Source: Microbacterium halotolerans
GTDB taxonomy: Bacteria; Actinomycetota; Actinomycetes; Actinomycetales; Microbacteriaceae
DNA: 64,000 nt
Reading direction: 5' to 3'
Assembly (NCBI RefSeq): GCF_003569805.1
Contig: NZ_QVLP01000018.1
Span: 1 to 64,000 of the forward strand
Shown: positions 35,407 through 43,593 of the stretch, in pieces
Layout: each line of letters starts with the position of its first letter
Position numbering within the stretch: position 1 is the stretch's first letter
Made by a program: the position numbers and the translations under genes
Notes under the pieces: model-generated
The model's database searches: none
The model's input: the letters and a program-made list of their open reading frames with translations, nothing else
Told to the model about the DNA's origin: nothing

Positions 35407-35880
35407 TTATGCGTCGATGGCGAGCTGCTTGCGCAGGCGCGCCACGTGGCCGGTGGCCTTGACGTTGTACTGCGCGTGGGTGACGGTGCCGTTCTCGTCG
35501 ATCACGAAGGTCGAGCGGATGACGCCCTCGATCTTCTTGCCGTAGTTCATCTTCTCGCCCCACGTGGCGTACGCCTCGTGCACGCTGTGATCGGGGTCGC
35601 TCAGCAGCGGGAAGGGCAGCTCGTCGCGCTCGGCGAACTGCTTCAGCTTCGCCGGCTCGTCGCGCGAGACGCCGAGCACCGTGTAGCCGGCGCCGGTGAG
35701 CGAGGAGATCGAGTCGCGGAAATCGCACGCCTGTGTGGTGCAGCCCGGCGTCATCGCCGCGGGATAGAAGTACAGCACGACTCTCTTGCCGCGATAGTCG
35801 GCGAGCGAGACGGCGTTGCCGTCCTGGTCGTTCAGCGTGAACTCGGGTGCGGGGTTGCCGGGAATGAGTCGATCTGCCAT
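35407..35880 (-). CDS. bcp: Thioredoxin-dependent peroxiredoxin, Bcp/PrxQ type
   Basis: A 157-residue peroxiredoxin that reduces hydrogen peroxide and organic peroxides with electrons from thioredoxin. The peroxidatic cysteine is Cys47 in TPGCTTQACDF and the resolving cysteine Cys52, the atypical 2-Cys arrangement of PrxQ. Family landmarks PAPEFTLNDQDG, RVVLYFYPAAMTPGC and DEPAKLKQFAE are present. ATG 35880 has GGGGG upstream. It is convergent with the FMN-binding protein gene. Confidence 0.94.
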   Translation of the reverse strand: MADRLIPGNPAPEFTLNDQDGNAVSLADYRGKRVVLYFYPAAMTPGCTTQACDFRDSISSLTGAGYTVLGVSRDEPAKLKQFAERDELPFPLLSDPDHSVHEAYATWGEKMNYGKKIEGVIRSTFVIDENGTVTHAQYNVKATGHVARLRKQLAIDA

Positions 35881-35916
35881 ACCCCCAGGGTAAGCGCTCC
35901 GGTGCAGCGACATGCC

Positions 35917-36678
35917 CTATGTGCGGTGATAGACGGCGAAAGGGCCGGTCGGTCCGTCCACCACCGTCACGGGTGTGCGGAACACCCTCGTGAGCACGTC
36001 ATCCCGGATGATCTCGTCCGGTGTGCCGTGCAGGGCGACTCGTCCTTCCTCCATCGCGACGATGCGATCGCTGTAGGCAGCGGCGAAGTTGATGTCGTGC
36101 AGCACGATCACGATCGTGCGGCCGAGCTCGTCCGCCGCACGCCGCAGCTGCTGCATCATCTGCACGGAGTGCTGCGCATCGAGGTTGTTCAGCGGTTCGT
36201 CGAGGAGGAGATACTCGGTGTCCTGCGCCAGCACCATCGCGACATACGCCCGCTGCCGCTGTCCTCCCGAGAGCTGATCGATGTACCGCTGCTCCAGCGC
36301 AGTGAGATCGAGGAAATCGATCGCCTCGGAGATCTTGTCCTCGTCGTTCTGGGTGAGCCGACCGGCGCTGTGCGGGTAGCGCCCGAACCCGACGAGCTGA
36401 CGCACGGTGAGCCGGGTCACGAAGTGGTTCTCCTGGCGCAGGATCGACACCGTGCGAGCGACCTGCTTCGATGGCGTCGTGTGCACGTTCAGTCCGCCGA
36501 CCTCGACGGTGCCCTCGTCGGGGGCGAGCAGACGTCCCATCATGGTCAGCACCGTCGATTTGCCCGCACCGTTGGGGCCGACGAGGGCGATGATGCCGCC
36601 CGCGGGAAGATCGATCGATACGGGGCCGATCTGGACGTCATCGCCGTAGCGCTTGACGACATCGGTCAGGCGGATCAC
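35917..36678 (-). CDS. Second iron-siderophore ABC transporter ATPase
   Basis: A 253-residue ATPase of the FepC class: Walker A GPNGAGKST near residue 35, signature LSGGQRQR near 135, Walker B YLLLDEPLNNLD near 155, switch His in VLHDINFA. The block VSILRQENHFVTRLTVRQLV is typical for the FatE/CeuD branch with two permeases. GTG start with AAAGGGG upstream, overlapping the permease stop (GTGA). Last gene of the four-gene minus-strand iron operon. Confidence 0.93.
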   Translation of the reverse strand: MIRLTDVVKRYGDDVQIGPVSIDLPAGGIIALVGPNGAGKSTVLTMMGRLLAPDEGTVEVGGLNVHTTPSKQVARTVSILRQENHFVTRLTVRQLVGFGRYPHSAGRLTQNDEDKISEAIDFLDLTALEQRYIDQLSGGQRQRAYVAMVLAQDTEYLLLDEPLNNLDAQHSVQMMQQLRRAADELGRTIVIVLHDINFAAAYSDRIVAMEEGRVALHGTPDEIIRDDVLTRVFRTPVTVVDGPTGPFAVYHRT

Positions 36679-37724
36679 AGTCGCCCCTTTCTGAGGATGA
36701 CGGCCAGGAAGACGAGGCCGCCGACGAGCTCCACGATGATGGTGACGGTGTCGACCATGGTCAGCACGTGCTTGAGCAGGAAGTACGCCCCACCCAGGAT
36801 GACGTAGCCGAGCAGCCACGCGACGGGCAGGATGCGACGATGGTCGTAGGTGTCGGTGACCGAGTACGCCAGGGTGGCGACGAGGAATCCGAGGAAGGTC
36901 ATCGGCCCGACCAGCGAGGTGCTCATCGCCATCAGCACGGCGATCAGCGTCAGCAGCAGCATGAGCTGGCGCTTGTGGTTGAGGCCGAGGTTGGTGCTGA
37001 TGTCGCTGCCTAGCGCGACGACGTTCAGCCGGCGCGCCAGCAGCCAGATGGTGACGCCTGCCAGTGCGCACACCGGCGCGACGAACCACAGGAAGTCAGT
37101 GTTCGCGTTCCCGACGTTGCCGAACAGGCGGGCGCGCAGAATGTCGAACTCGTTCGGGTCGAGCATGCGCTGCATGAAGGTGGACAGTGCGCCCAGGCCT
37201 GATCCGATCACGATGCCGACCAGCAGCATCACGTGCAGGTTGCCGAGCCGTCCGGATAGCAGCCACGAGTAGAGGAGCACGGCGAACAGCACCATCAGGC
37301 CCGCTTGCAGCAGGAAACGGCCGAACTCGTCGACGACGAGCAGCCCGGTCGCACCGAAGAAGTACACGATCGCGGTCTGCACCAGGACGAACAGCGACTC
37401 GAACCCCATGATCGACGGGGTGATGATGCGGTTGTTGGTCACCGTCTGGAAGGTGACTGTGGCGAGGGACTGGCAGAACGTCACCAGGGCGATCACGACG
37501 ATCGCCGACAGGCGCATGTTCGAGATCAGCCACCAACGTTCGCCGAACAGTGTGTAGGGGTTGTCCCAGGTCAGCATGCCGATCGTGACGGCGACGGCGA
37601 CGGCGACGGCGATCAGGGCAGCGAGCACGACGCGATGGCGCACTTGATGCCTGCGGCTCGGGCAAGGGCCGACGCGGCGCTCGGCGGGCGCCGTCGCGGT
37701 GATGGTTGCGGCGTCAGCGGGCAA
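36675..37724 (-). CDS. Iron-siderophore ABC transporter permease 2 (FecCD family)
   Basis: A 349-residue membrane protein with about nine to ten helices, related to the FatC/CeuC type: TNNRIITPSIMGFESLFVLV (near 95-115) and LGSDISTNLGLNHKRQLMLL (near 240), then the coupling loop SLVGPMTFLGFLVATLAYSV. It pairs with the other permease of this operon as a heterodimer. The start is a TTG, chosen because GAGGAGG lies 4 bases before it. It overlaps the upstream permease by 11 bases. Confidence 0.9.
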   Translation of the reverse strand: MPADAATITATAPAERRVGPCPSRRHQVRHRVVLAALIAVAVAVAVTIGMLTWDNPYTLFGERWWLISNMRLSAIVVIALVTFCQSLATVTFQTVTNNRIITPSIMGFESLFVLVQTAIVYFFGATGLLVVDEFGRFLLQAGLMVLFAVLLYSWLLSGRLGNLHVMLLVGIVIGSGLGALSTFMQRMLDPNEFDILRARLFGNVGNANTDFLWFVAPVCALAGVTIWLLARRLNVVALGSDISTNLGLNHKRQLMLLLTLIAVLMAMSTSLVGPMTFLGFLVATLAYSVTDTYDHRRILPVAWLLGYVILGGAYFLLKHVLTMVDTVTIIVELVGGLVFLAVILRKGRL

Positions 37725-38748
37725 CGGTCCTCCTCGTGCGCAGCAGCAGGAACAGGAAGACGATGGCGCCGACGGCGGCGAGCACGAGCGAGACGGGGAT
37801 CTCGAACGGCATGATCACGATGCGGCCGATGAGGTCGCACACGGTGACGACCCAGATGCCGACGAGGAACACCCAGGGGATGTTGCTGCGCAGATCATCG
37901 CCGCGCACCAGCGACACCAGGTTGGGCACGATCAGTCCGAGGAACGGCAGCGCGCCGATCACCACGGTCACCACTCCCGAGACGACTGCGACCAGCGCGA
38001 CGCCGAGCAGGACGATGCGCTCGTAGTTCAGCCCGACGTTGGTGGCGATCTCCTTGCCGAGACCTGCGACCGTGAAGCGGTCGGCGACGATCACGACCAC
38101 AACTGCCGCGGCGGCGACGACCCACAGCGGCTCGTACCGACCGACCTGAACGCTGGTGAAGCTGCCGGCGAACCAGCTGCCGAGCGTCTGCAGCAGGTCG
38201 AACCGGATGGCGATGAACGTCGAGACGGCGCTGACCACGGCGCCCAGCATCATGCCGACGATCGGGACGATGAGCGACGACTTCAGCCGCACGCGGCGCA
38301 GGAAGGCGAAGAAGACGAGTGTGCCGCCGAAGCCGAACACGATCGCGATGATCATCCGGCTGAGCACTCCCGGATCCGGCAGCACGATGTAGGTCAGCAG
38401 CAGGCCGAGCCCGGCCCACTCCGTGGTGCCGACCGTGGTGGGTTCGACGAAGCGGTTCTGCGTCATGAGCTGCATCACGAGGCCGGCCATCGCCATGCTC
38501 GCACCGGCGAGCACCAGCGCCGCGGTGCGGGGGATGCGCGTGATCCACGTGAACTCGTGGCCCATGCCTGTGGCGTCCGTGATGTCGGCGACGCCGGTGA
38601 AGATCGACGCGGTGAGCAGGCCGAGTGTCAGGACGATCGCAACGGCGAGCACCCATGCGCTTCGCGTGCGGGAGCGGCTCCGATGGGCGTGGGAGGTCAG
38701 CGCATCGACATTCGTCACGCGATGCGAGATGGAAGGGGATGCATGCAT
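37714..38748 (-). CDS. Iron-siderophore ABC transporter permease 1 (FecCD family)
   Basis: A 344-residue permease with the FecCD pattern: ITRIPRTAALVLAGASMAMA and GLVMQLMTQNRFVEPTTVGT (near 75-110), GKEIATNVGLNYERIVLLGV near 235, and the coupling loop GALPFLGLIVPNLVSL. Partner of the next permease. The start is uncertain: ATG 38748 is used, but the bases before it are pyrimidine-rich and contain no ribosome site; the frame is open to 38835. It lies 102 bases after the binding-protein gene. Confidence 0.85.
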   Translation of the reverse strand: MHASPSISHRVTNVDALTSHAHRSRSRTRSAWVLAVAIVLTLGLLTASIFTGVADITDATGMGHEFTWITRIPRTAALVLAGASMAMAGLVMQLMTQNRFVEPTTVGTTEWAGLGLLLTYIVLPDPGVLSRMIIAIVFGFGGTLVFFAFLRRVRLKSSLIVPIVGMMLGAVVSAVSTFIAIRFDLLQTLGSWFAGSFTSVQVGRYEPLWVVAAAAVVVVIVADRFTVAGLGKEIATNVGLNYERIVLLGVALVAVVSGVVTVVIGALPFLGLIVPNLVSLVRGDDLRSNIPWVFLVGIWVVTVCDLIGRIVIMPFEIPVSLVLAAVGAIVFLFLLLRTRRTVAR

Positions 38749-38850
38749 GGTGAGGAGGGAGTTCGCGGCCGCCGATCGGTCTTCGCGGAAGCGACCCGTC
38801 GGCGCCGGTACAAGACTCAGATCACGCACCGGCACCGAAGGGTCACACGG

Positions 38851-39840
38851 TCACAGGGAGCCGAACGAGTCCGCCAGGCCCTCCAGCACGGTCGTGTAGG
38901 CGATGATGTCCTCGGTGAGGTAGAAGTCGCCCGGCATCACGTAGATCGCCTCGTTCTGCACGGCGGGAACCGACTCGAGCGCTGCCGAGCCGTTGATCAG
39001 CTCCATGGCCGGCGTCACCTCCTGGTCAGCGGCGAAAGCGGCGTCGCGGTCGAGCACGAGCAGGAAGTCGGCGTTCGCCTGGGCGATGGCCTCGATGGAG
39101 ATGTCGTCGCCCTGATCGTTCGACGAGCCTTCGGCCTCCAGCGCGGGGGTCAGCCCGACGAGCTCGAAGAAGATGCTCGCGCCGCGACCGTCGGCGGGGG
39201 AGGCATAGCGGATCTCGTTGCCGCTGGTGACCAGGCCCATCACGCTGACCTCGGGGTCGTACGCCGACTTCGCGTCCTCGATGGCGGCGTGGAAGTCGTC
39301 GATGGCAGACTGCGCCTGATCCTCCTTGCCGAAGATCTCGCCGAGCAGCGTGACGCTCTCGATGAGGTACTCGTCCACGCTGAGATCGTCGTTCGTCATG
39401 TCGACGAAAGCGGCATCGGGGGCGGCGGCCTGCATGTCGGATGCGTGGTCCTGGTAGCGGTAGCCGTTCACGATGAGATCCGGAGCTGCCGCGACGACCT
39501 GCTCGAAGTCGGGCTCGCCGTGCGATCCGGTGTCGAGGATCGACTCGTCGTCGACCATCGGGTTGTTGTCGCTCATCAGCGTGCGCGGGGCGGCCGAGAG
39601 CTCGATGCCCCAGTCGGAGACGAGCTGGAACAGCCGATTGTCGGTGACCACGACGCTGTCGGCGCTGTCGATCGTCACCTCGTTGCCGGCCATGTCGGTC
39701 ACGGTGACGGGGTAGATCCCGTCGGCCGCGGCCGAGCCGATTCCGGGGTCGCCCTCGTCGGACGTTCCTGCGCATGCCGCGAGTGCGAGAACGGCGCCGA
39801 GGGCGAGAGAAGCGGATGCAGCGAGCCGGCGTCTGATCAT
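38851..39840 (-). CDS. Second iron-siderophore ABC transporter, substrate-binding lipoprotein
   Basis: A 329-residue class III solute-binding protein. The lipoprotein signal ends LALAAC (about residue 23). The mature protein opens with YPVTVTDMAGNEVTIDSADS, the usual first strands of iron-siderophore binders, and has the long inter-lobe helix near 175-200. It supplies the two FecCD permeases and ATPase encoded downstream. ATG 39840 follows CAGAGGAACCTC. The iron box lies 49 bases upstream. Confidence 0.92.
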   Translation of the reverse strand: MIRRRLAASASLALGAVLALAACAGTSDEGDPGIGSAAADGIYPVTVTDMAGNEVTIDSADSVVVTDNRLFQLVSDWGIELSAAPRTLMSDNNPMVDDESILDTGSHGEPDFEQVVAAAPDLIVNGYRYQDHASDMQAAAPDAAFVDMTNDDLSVDEYLIESVTLLGEIFGKEDQAQSAIDDFHAAIEDAKSAYDPEVSVMGLVTSGNEIRYASPADGRGASIFFELVGLTPALEAEGSSNDQGDDISIEAIAQANADFLLVLDRDAAFAADQEVTPAMELINGSAALESVPAVQNEAIYVMPGDFYLTEDIIAYTTVLEGLADSFGSL

Positions 39841-39888
39841 GGTGAGGTTCCTCTGAGTGATGAAGGGTGCAGGGCTGCCTATAGAGAA

Positions 39889-39907
39889 TTAGGTTTGCCT
39901 AACCTTA
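39889..39907 (-). promoter_or_regulatory. DtxR/IdeR-type iron box of the second siderophore operon
   Basis: TTAGGTTTGCCTAACCTTA on the plus strand (complement TAAGGTTAGGCAAACCTAA), close to the consensus TTAGGTTAGGCTAACCTAA and a near-perfect inverted repeat. It precedes the minus-strand binding-protein gene, so this operon should be iron-repressed together with the first one. Confidence 0.88.
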
Positions 39908-39951
39908 ATCATGAAGGATCGTCACCATGAAGCGCAAACTCAGCGCCGTGC

Positions 39952-40785
39952 TCAGTACCAGTTGACGGACTGGGAGTGCCCCCACGCCGTGCACGGGGCG
40001 CCATAGGTCGCCTGGATGTAGGTCAGGCCCCACCGGATCTGCGTGAGCGGGTTGGTCTGCCAGTCGCCGGCGACCGTGGACATCTTCGCGCCGGGGAGCG
40101 ACTGCGGAATGCCGTACGCGCCGCTCGAGGGGTTGGAGGCCTGGTAGTTCCAGCCCGATTCCTTCTGCCACAGGTTCGACAGGCATCCGAACTGGTCGGA
40201 GCCCCAGCCGAACTCGTTCGCGGCGATCTCCTGTGCAGCCGCCTGCGCGCCGGCGGGCGACTGTGCGCTCGCGATCGCCTCGGCGGCCTTGCGCTCAGCC
40301 TCCTTCGCGGCCCTGCGCTCCTCTTCTCTGCGCTGCTTCTCGAGCGCCTCCTGCTCGCGCAGCTGCGCCGTCGCAGTGACGACGGCCTGTGCCTCGCTGG
40401 CCGCGCTCGCGGTGAGCCCGACGACCTGGTCGCGGGGGAGCTCCTCGTAGTCGGAGAGCTCGCTCACGTACGCCTCGAGGTCGTCCGTGTCGACGCTGGC
40501 GGCGGCACCGCTGAGCGCGGTATTCGCCTTCTTCAGCGCTGATTCGGCATCGCCGAGCTCCTCGGCGCCGATCGACAGTTCGATCGACTCATCCGCGGCT
40601 TCCGTGGAAACGCTGGCGGTCGCCTCGGGGTGAGCGGCGGTCTGCGCGGAGACGACGATCGCGCCGCTGACGACGATTCCCGCCACGAGCGCGCCGAAGG
40701 CGGCGAAGCGAAGGGTGCGGCGGGGCTTCTGGACGCGCTCGGGCGCGACGGGAGCGGTCTTGGGAAGGGGCGATTCGTGGGGCAT
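39952..40785 (-). CDS. Secreted transglycosylase-like protein
   Basis: A 277-residue exported protein. A cytoplasmic tail, then a membrane or signal helix (FAAFGALVAGIVVSGAIVVS, about 28-47), a helical coiled-coil region rich in Ala/Glu/Arg (80-180), and a C-terminal lysozyme-like domain (188-277) with the catalytic Glu in LWQKESGWNY near 206, SGAYGIPQSLPG and WGLTYIQATYG. This is the soluble lytic transglycosylase fold of actinobacterial peptidoglycan-remodelling proteins, related to resuscitation-promoting factors. ATG start with GGGG upstream. Confidence 0.85.
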   Translation of the reverse strand: MPHESPLPKTAPVAPERVQKPRRTLRFAAFGALVAGIVVSGAIVVSAQTAAHPEATASVSTEAADESIELSIGAEELGDAESALKKANTALSGAAASVDTDDLEAYVSELSDYEELPRDQVVGLTASAASEAQAVVTATAQLREQEALEKQRREEERRAAKEAERKAAEAIASAQSPAGAQAAAQEIAANEFGWGSDQFGCLSNLWQKESGWNYQASNPSSGAYGIPQSLPGAKMSTVAGDWQTNPLTQIRWGLTYIQATYGAPCTAWGHSQSVNWY

Positions 40786-40795
40786 GGCGGCTTTC

Positions 40796-40838
40796 GGGTC
40801 GACGTTACCGTGTCGTTACTTTTGGGATCCGTCGACCC
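40796..40838 (-). promoter_or_regulatory. Hairpin in the transglycosylase 5' leader
   Basis: GGGTCGAC (40796-40803) and GTCGACCC (40831-40838) are perfect 8-base arms around 27 bases. The structure lies 11 bases before the start codon on the minus strand. It does not match the c-di-AMP (ydaO) riboswitch known upstream of related genes. Confidence 0.5.
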
Positions 40839-40881
40839 TCTCATCCGTTTCCTGAGTGCCGCCTGCCTCGATGCTGGAGGA

Positions 40882-40909
40882 ATGATATGAAAGCCGCTGT
40901 GCGTGTCAA
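40882..40909 (-). promoter_or_regulatory. Promoter of the transglycosylase gene
   Basis: On the minus strand, TTGACA (complement of 40904-40909), a 16-base spacer, and TATCAT (complement of 40882-40887). It predicts a leader of about 90 bases. Confidence 0.6.
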
Positions 40910-41171
40910 GAGCCGTTATGGGCGCGCTTGCCTCGCAGGTTGGGTCATGATCCGCGTCACGGCAGGGATCATGCGGCATTGACCGACCTTGATAACGAAC
41001 CGATAACGGAGGCGTGTGAGAGTGGCTCTCAGAATCCGCTGGGAGTCGCTCCGGATGTCGGGAACAGTCGGCGGGAGTGGGAAGCGCGTCAGTCGCCGCA
41101 GGTATGGGCGTGAGTGCTGGGAGAGGCTGAGGCGGCGTCCTCTCCGCGTTCACGCCTACGGCGTTGTGTGC

Positions 41172-41366
41172 CTACAGCTCGATGCCGTGGTCCTCGTCGT
41201 TCACGCCCTGGTTGCCGCCGCGCTTGCTCTGCCCGCTGATCAGCAGCACGATCGCGATGATGACGCCGATCGTCAGACCGAGCCAGATATTGCTCATGAT
41301 GACGCCGACGAGCGCACCGAGCGCGAGTGCCGCCAGGGCGAAGGCGAGGGTGCGCAATCGGCTCAT
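41172..41366 (-). CDS. Small two-helix membrane protein
   Basis: A 64-residue protein: basic N-terminus (MSRLRTL), two hydrophobic segments (about 6-25 and 28-46, with a glycine/proline-free turn at SNIWLG), and a polar tail SGQSKRGGNQGVNDEDHG. Small hypothetical membrane proteins of this layout are common in Microbacteriaceae. I do not recognise a function. It lies 45 bases before the end of the glycosylase gene, in the same direction. Confidence 0.6.
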   Translation of the reverse strand: MSRLRTLAFALAALALGALVGVIMSNIWLGLTIGVIIAIVLLISGQSKRGGNQGVNDEDHGIEL

Positions 41367-41411
41367 GGGCCCATTCTGCCGTGCGCAGGCGCGTGGGCGC
41401 GAACGGCGGGG

Positions 41412-42386
41412 TCAGCGGTCACGGTGGTCTTCCATGTGCACGCGCGCCCCGTGCCGGGGTTCGGTGATGCCCGAGGCGCCGATCAGTCGGATGATCCGCT
41501 GCCGCTGCCCCGCCCACGGTGCGAGCAGTTCGAGCATGCCGGCATCGTCGACGCGGTGACCTGTGAGGGCATGGCCGACGTGGTGTGCGAGGTGATAGTC
41601 GCCGACGCTCACGGCGTCGGAGTCGCCCAGTGCCCTGATGCGAGTCTCCGCGATCGTCCACTCTCCGATGCCGTGCAGGCTCCTCATCGCCGAGTCGAGG
41701 CGGCCGAGGGCCGCGGCGCGCTCCAGGCCGGGTGCGCGAGCGGCGACTGCGACGATCGTGCGCGACTGGGGCGGCTCGAGCCCCGCGCGATGCCACGCCC
41801 ATGAGGGAACGCGCCGCCAGCCCTCGGGCGTCGGCGGTGCGTGCAGCGGCACGGGCGTCGGTCCTGGTGCGCGCTCGCCGAAGCGTGACACGATCTGCCG
41901 CCATGCGCCGAACGCCTGGTGCAGCGTGACCTTCTGTTCGGTGATGACCTGCGCGAGCGCATCGAGGAGCAGATCCGTCCGGCTCAGGCGGAGGCCGGGG
42001 TTGCGGCGGTGCGCCTCGACGATCAGCGGGTGCCGCGGGTCGAACCCGTCAGCGTTGTCGTGCGCTCCGCACAGTGCGGGAGCCTGTGCGATCGCCCACT
42101 CGCGCCCCGGCCCCCACGCGGCAAGTCGCACTGTGCCGTCACCGCGCTGCCGCAGGGCGAGCGTCGCGACGCCCAGCGGCGTCCGCGTCGCTCGCCAGAT
42201 GACGCGGACGGATCGATCGATCGTCTGAGTCGGATCGCCTGGACCCCGCTGGAGACAGGCGACCGTCGCGAACAGGTCGAGCGGCCCGCTCGGGCGATAC
42301 TCGCTCTCCAGCCGCTGACCGGCATCCGGTGCCGTCTGCTCCGCGCGCGGCCGGAACCGCAGAGCGAGAGCAGATGCGGCGATCAT
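41412..42386 (-). CDS. DNA-3-methyladenine glycosylase, AlkA/HhH-GPD family
   Basis: A 324-residue base-excision repair glycosylase. The helix-hairpin-helix is SLHGIGEWTIAETRIRALG (about 235-255), followed by the catalytic Asp in SVGDYHLA near 261. The N-terminal domain (1-120) has the AlkA-like sheet. LLLDALAQVITEQKVT near 140 is the helix that precedes the HhH domain in this family. It would excise alkylated bases. ATG start 42386. Confidence 0.87.
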   Translation of the reverse strand: MIAASALALRFRPRAEQTAPDAGQRLESEYRPSGPLDLFATVACLQRGPGDPTQTIDRSVRVIWRATRTPLGVATLALRQRGDGTVRLAAWGPGREWAIAQAPALCGAHDNADGFDPRHPLIVEAHRRNPGLRLSRTDLLLDALAQVITEQKVTLHQAFGAWRQIVSRFGERAPGPTPVPLHAPPTPEGWRRVPSWAWHRAGLEPPQSRTIVAVAARAPGLERAAALGRLDSAMRSLHGIGEWTIAETRIRALGDSDAVSVGDYHLAHHVGHALTGHRVDDAGMLELLAPWAGQRQRIIRLIGASGITEPRHGARVHMEDHRDR

Positions 42387-42441
42387 GCGTCAACGCTACG
42401 CGCTGCCTACGACATTCGGGGGTGCACAGGCCTTGCTCTGT

Positions 42442-42540
42442 CAGAGCAGCTGCCATTGTGGGCGCGTTGAGTTCGCCGTCGGCCGCCGTGTGGGGCTCCG
42501 AGCGTCGTGTGCCCTGTCAGTCGACGTCGGTCCCGAGCAG
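42442..42540 (+). pseudogene. Possible trace of a formaldehyde-activating (GFA) family gene
   Basis: The plus frame here reads CQSSCHCGRVEFAVG, resembling the N-terminal zinc-binding CHCGxVxFxV block of the GFA family, and then loses similarity within about 20 residues. No start codon with a ribosome site is apparent. It could be a chance match; the call rests on a single motif. Confidence 0.2.
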
Positions 42541-42547
42541 GCGAGGC

Positions 42548-43267
42548 TCAGACGGCGTCGGGCGACGGGGCGCCTGCGCCGTAGCGGACGGCGACGTCGG
42601 CGTGGCGGTCGAAGCGGTAGCCGACGCCGCGCACGGTGCGCACGATGTCCTCGTAGGCGCCGAGCTTGGCGCGCAGCCTGCGCACGTGTACGTCGATGGT
42701 GCGCACGCCCGGGGACTCCTCTTCGCCCGCCTGCCACAGCGAGGTCACCAGCTCGGAGCGTTCGATCGTGTGGCCCTCGCGGAGCACGAGGTACTGCAGC
42801 AGCTCGAACTCCTTGTACGTGAGGGTCGCGGTCTCGCCGTCGATCACGATGCGCTTGCGGGAGAGGTCGATGACGACGCCCAGCGCGGCCTGCGTCTTCT
42901 GGGCCTCCTGCTCGCGGCGGCGGACGGCGCCCGGCTCCTTGAGGGCGAGACGCACGACGTCGACATCGCGGCCGCCCGCCTGCTCGGGGGCGAGCGCGAC
43001 GGCTGCGTACGTGTCGGCGCTGGGCGCGAGGTCGGCGATCGTGCGGCGCAGGGCGTCGACGAGCACCGGAAGGCTGACGCCGTCGATGGCGGCCTTGACC
43101 TCGTCGAGCCCGACGTAGAGCGCGAAGCCGCGCGGTGCGGTGCCGGCGGGAAGGTGTGAGGCGGAGGAGGCGGCCGGGGCGTCCTGCGCCTGCTCTTCGA
43201 GAGGGGGGACGGCGCGGAGATGGCGGCGGTCGGCGGACTGCTGGTTGAGAACGGCTGCGTTCGACAT
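42548..43267 (-). CDS. Orphan winged-helix (OmpR/PhoB-type) regulator without receiver domain
   Basis: A 239-residue protein. The C-terminal OmpR-type winged helix occupies about 131-225: DLSRKRIVIDGETATLTYKE, FELLQYLVLREG, recognition helix in GVRTIDVHVRRLRAKLG, and wing RTVRGVGYRFD. The first 130 residues contain no phosphoacceptor domain; residues 1-45 are low complexity and 45-115 form an unassigned small domain (GFALYVGLDEVKAAIDG). No kinase gene is nearby. ATG 43267 is chosen at the start of the conserved part. It has a long leader and upstream repeats, suggesting autoregulation. Confidence 0.85.
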   Translation of the reverse strand: MSNAAVLNQQSADRRHLRAVPPLEEQAQDAPAASSASHLPAGTAPRGFALYVGLDEVKAAIDGVSLPVLVDALRRTIADLAPSADTYAAVALAPEQAGGRDVDVVRLALKEPGAVRRREQEAQKTQAALGVVIDLSRKRIVIDGETATLTYKEFELLQYLVLREGHTIERSELVTSLWQAGEEESPGVRTIDVHVRRLRAKLGAYEDIVRTVRGVGYRFDRHADVAVRYGAGAPSPDAV

Positions 43268-43409
43268 GATGATGATGCTTTCGGTGTCTGCCCTGTGCGG
43301 GCGTGTGTCTGTGTGCGTCGACCGGTGGGGTCGAGCGGTGCCGATGTCGTTCGGCGTGCCCTGCGAGTCAGGAGGGCGGGAGGAGCGGGCCGATCGGCCG
43401 ACGCTCGAA

Positions 43410-43432
43410 CTCACGGCCTCTCGGCCGGTGAG
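43410..43432 (-). promoter_or_regulatory. Leader hairpin A of the orphan regulator
   Basis: CTCAC-GGCC, loop TCTC, GGCC-G-GTGAG: a nine-pair stem with a single bulged base in the predicted 5' leader of the minus-strand regulator mRNA. Confidence 0.5.
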
Positions 43433-43487
43433 CAGGTGGGGCAACTGGAGGAGATCAGCTGCGCATTCGACAACACATGACAACGCG

Positions 43488-43508
43488 GCCGGGCATCATC
43501 ATCCCGGC
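43488..43508 (-). promoter_or_regulatory. Leader hairpin B of the orphan regulator
   Basis: GCCGGG, loop CATCATCAT, CCCGGC. In the mRNA (minus strand) the loop reads ATGATGATG. No U-run follows, so it is not a classic terminator. Confidence 0.5.
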
Positions 43509-43563
43509 AACTCCGTTCGCCTCCCAGGCGGACAGGGTCGTTGCGCTGCTAGACATGCCGATG

Positions 43564-43593
43564 ATTATTGCCTGGCGTGTCGCGGCGTGTCAA
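43564..43593 (-). promoter_or_regulatory. Promoter of the orphan regulator
   Basis: On the minus strand, TTGACA (complement of 43588-43593), an 18-base spacer and AATAAT (complement of 43564-43569). Transcription would begin near 43557, giving a leader of about 290 bases. Confidence 0.6.

Larger units (their letters stand above)
40786..41171. other. Leader and promoter region of the transglycosylase gene
   Basis: A 386-base gene-free stretch. The part next to the transglycosylase holds a minus-strand promoter and a leader hairpin (listed separately). Further on there is an interrupted inverted repeat ATGATCC...GGATCAT near 40948-40975. No plausible protein is seen on either strand. Confidence 0.6.

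Noticed and set aside
40786..40880. c-di-AMP (ydaO) riboswitch before the transglycosylase gene
   Set aside because: The conserved core segments of that riboswitch are not present; only a single hairpin is seen.
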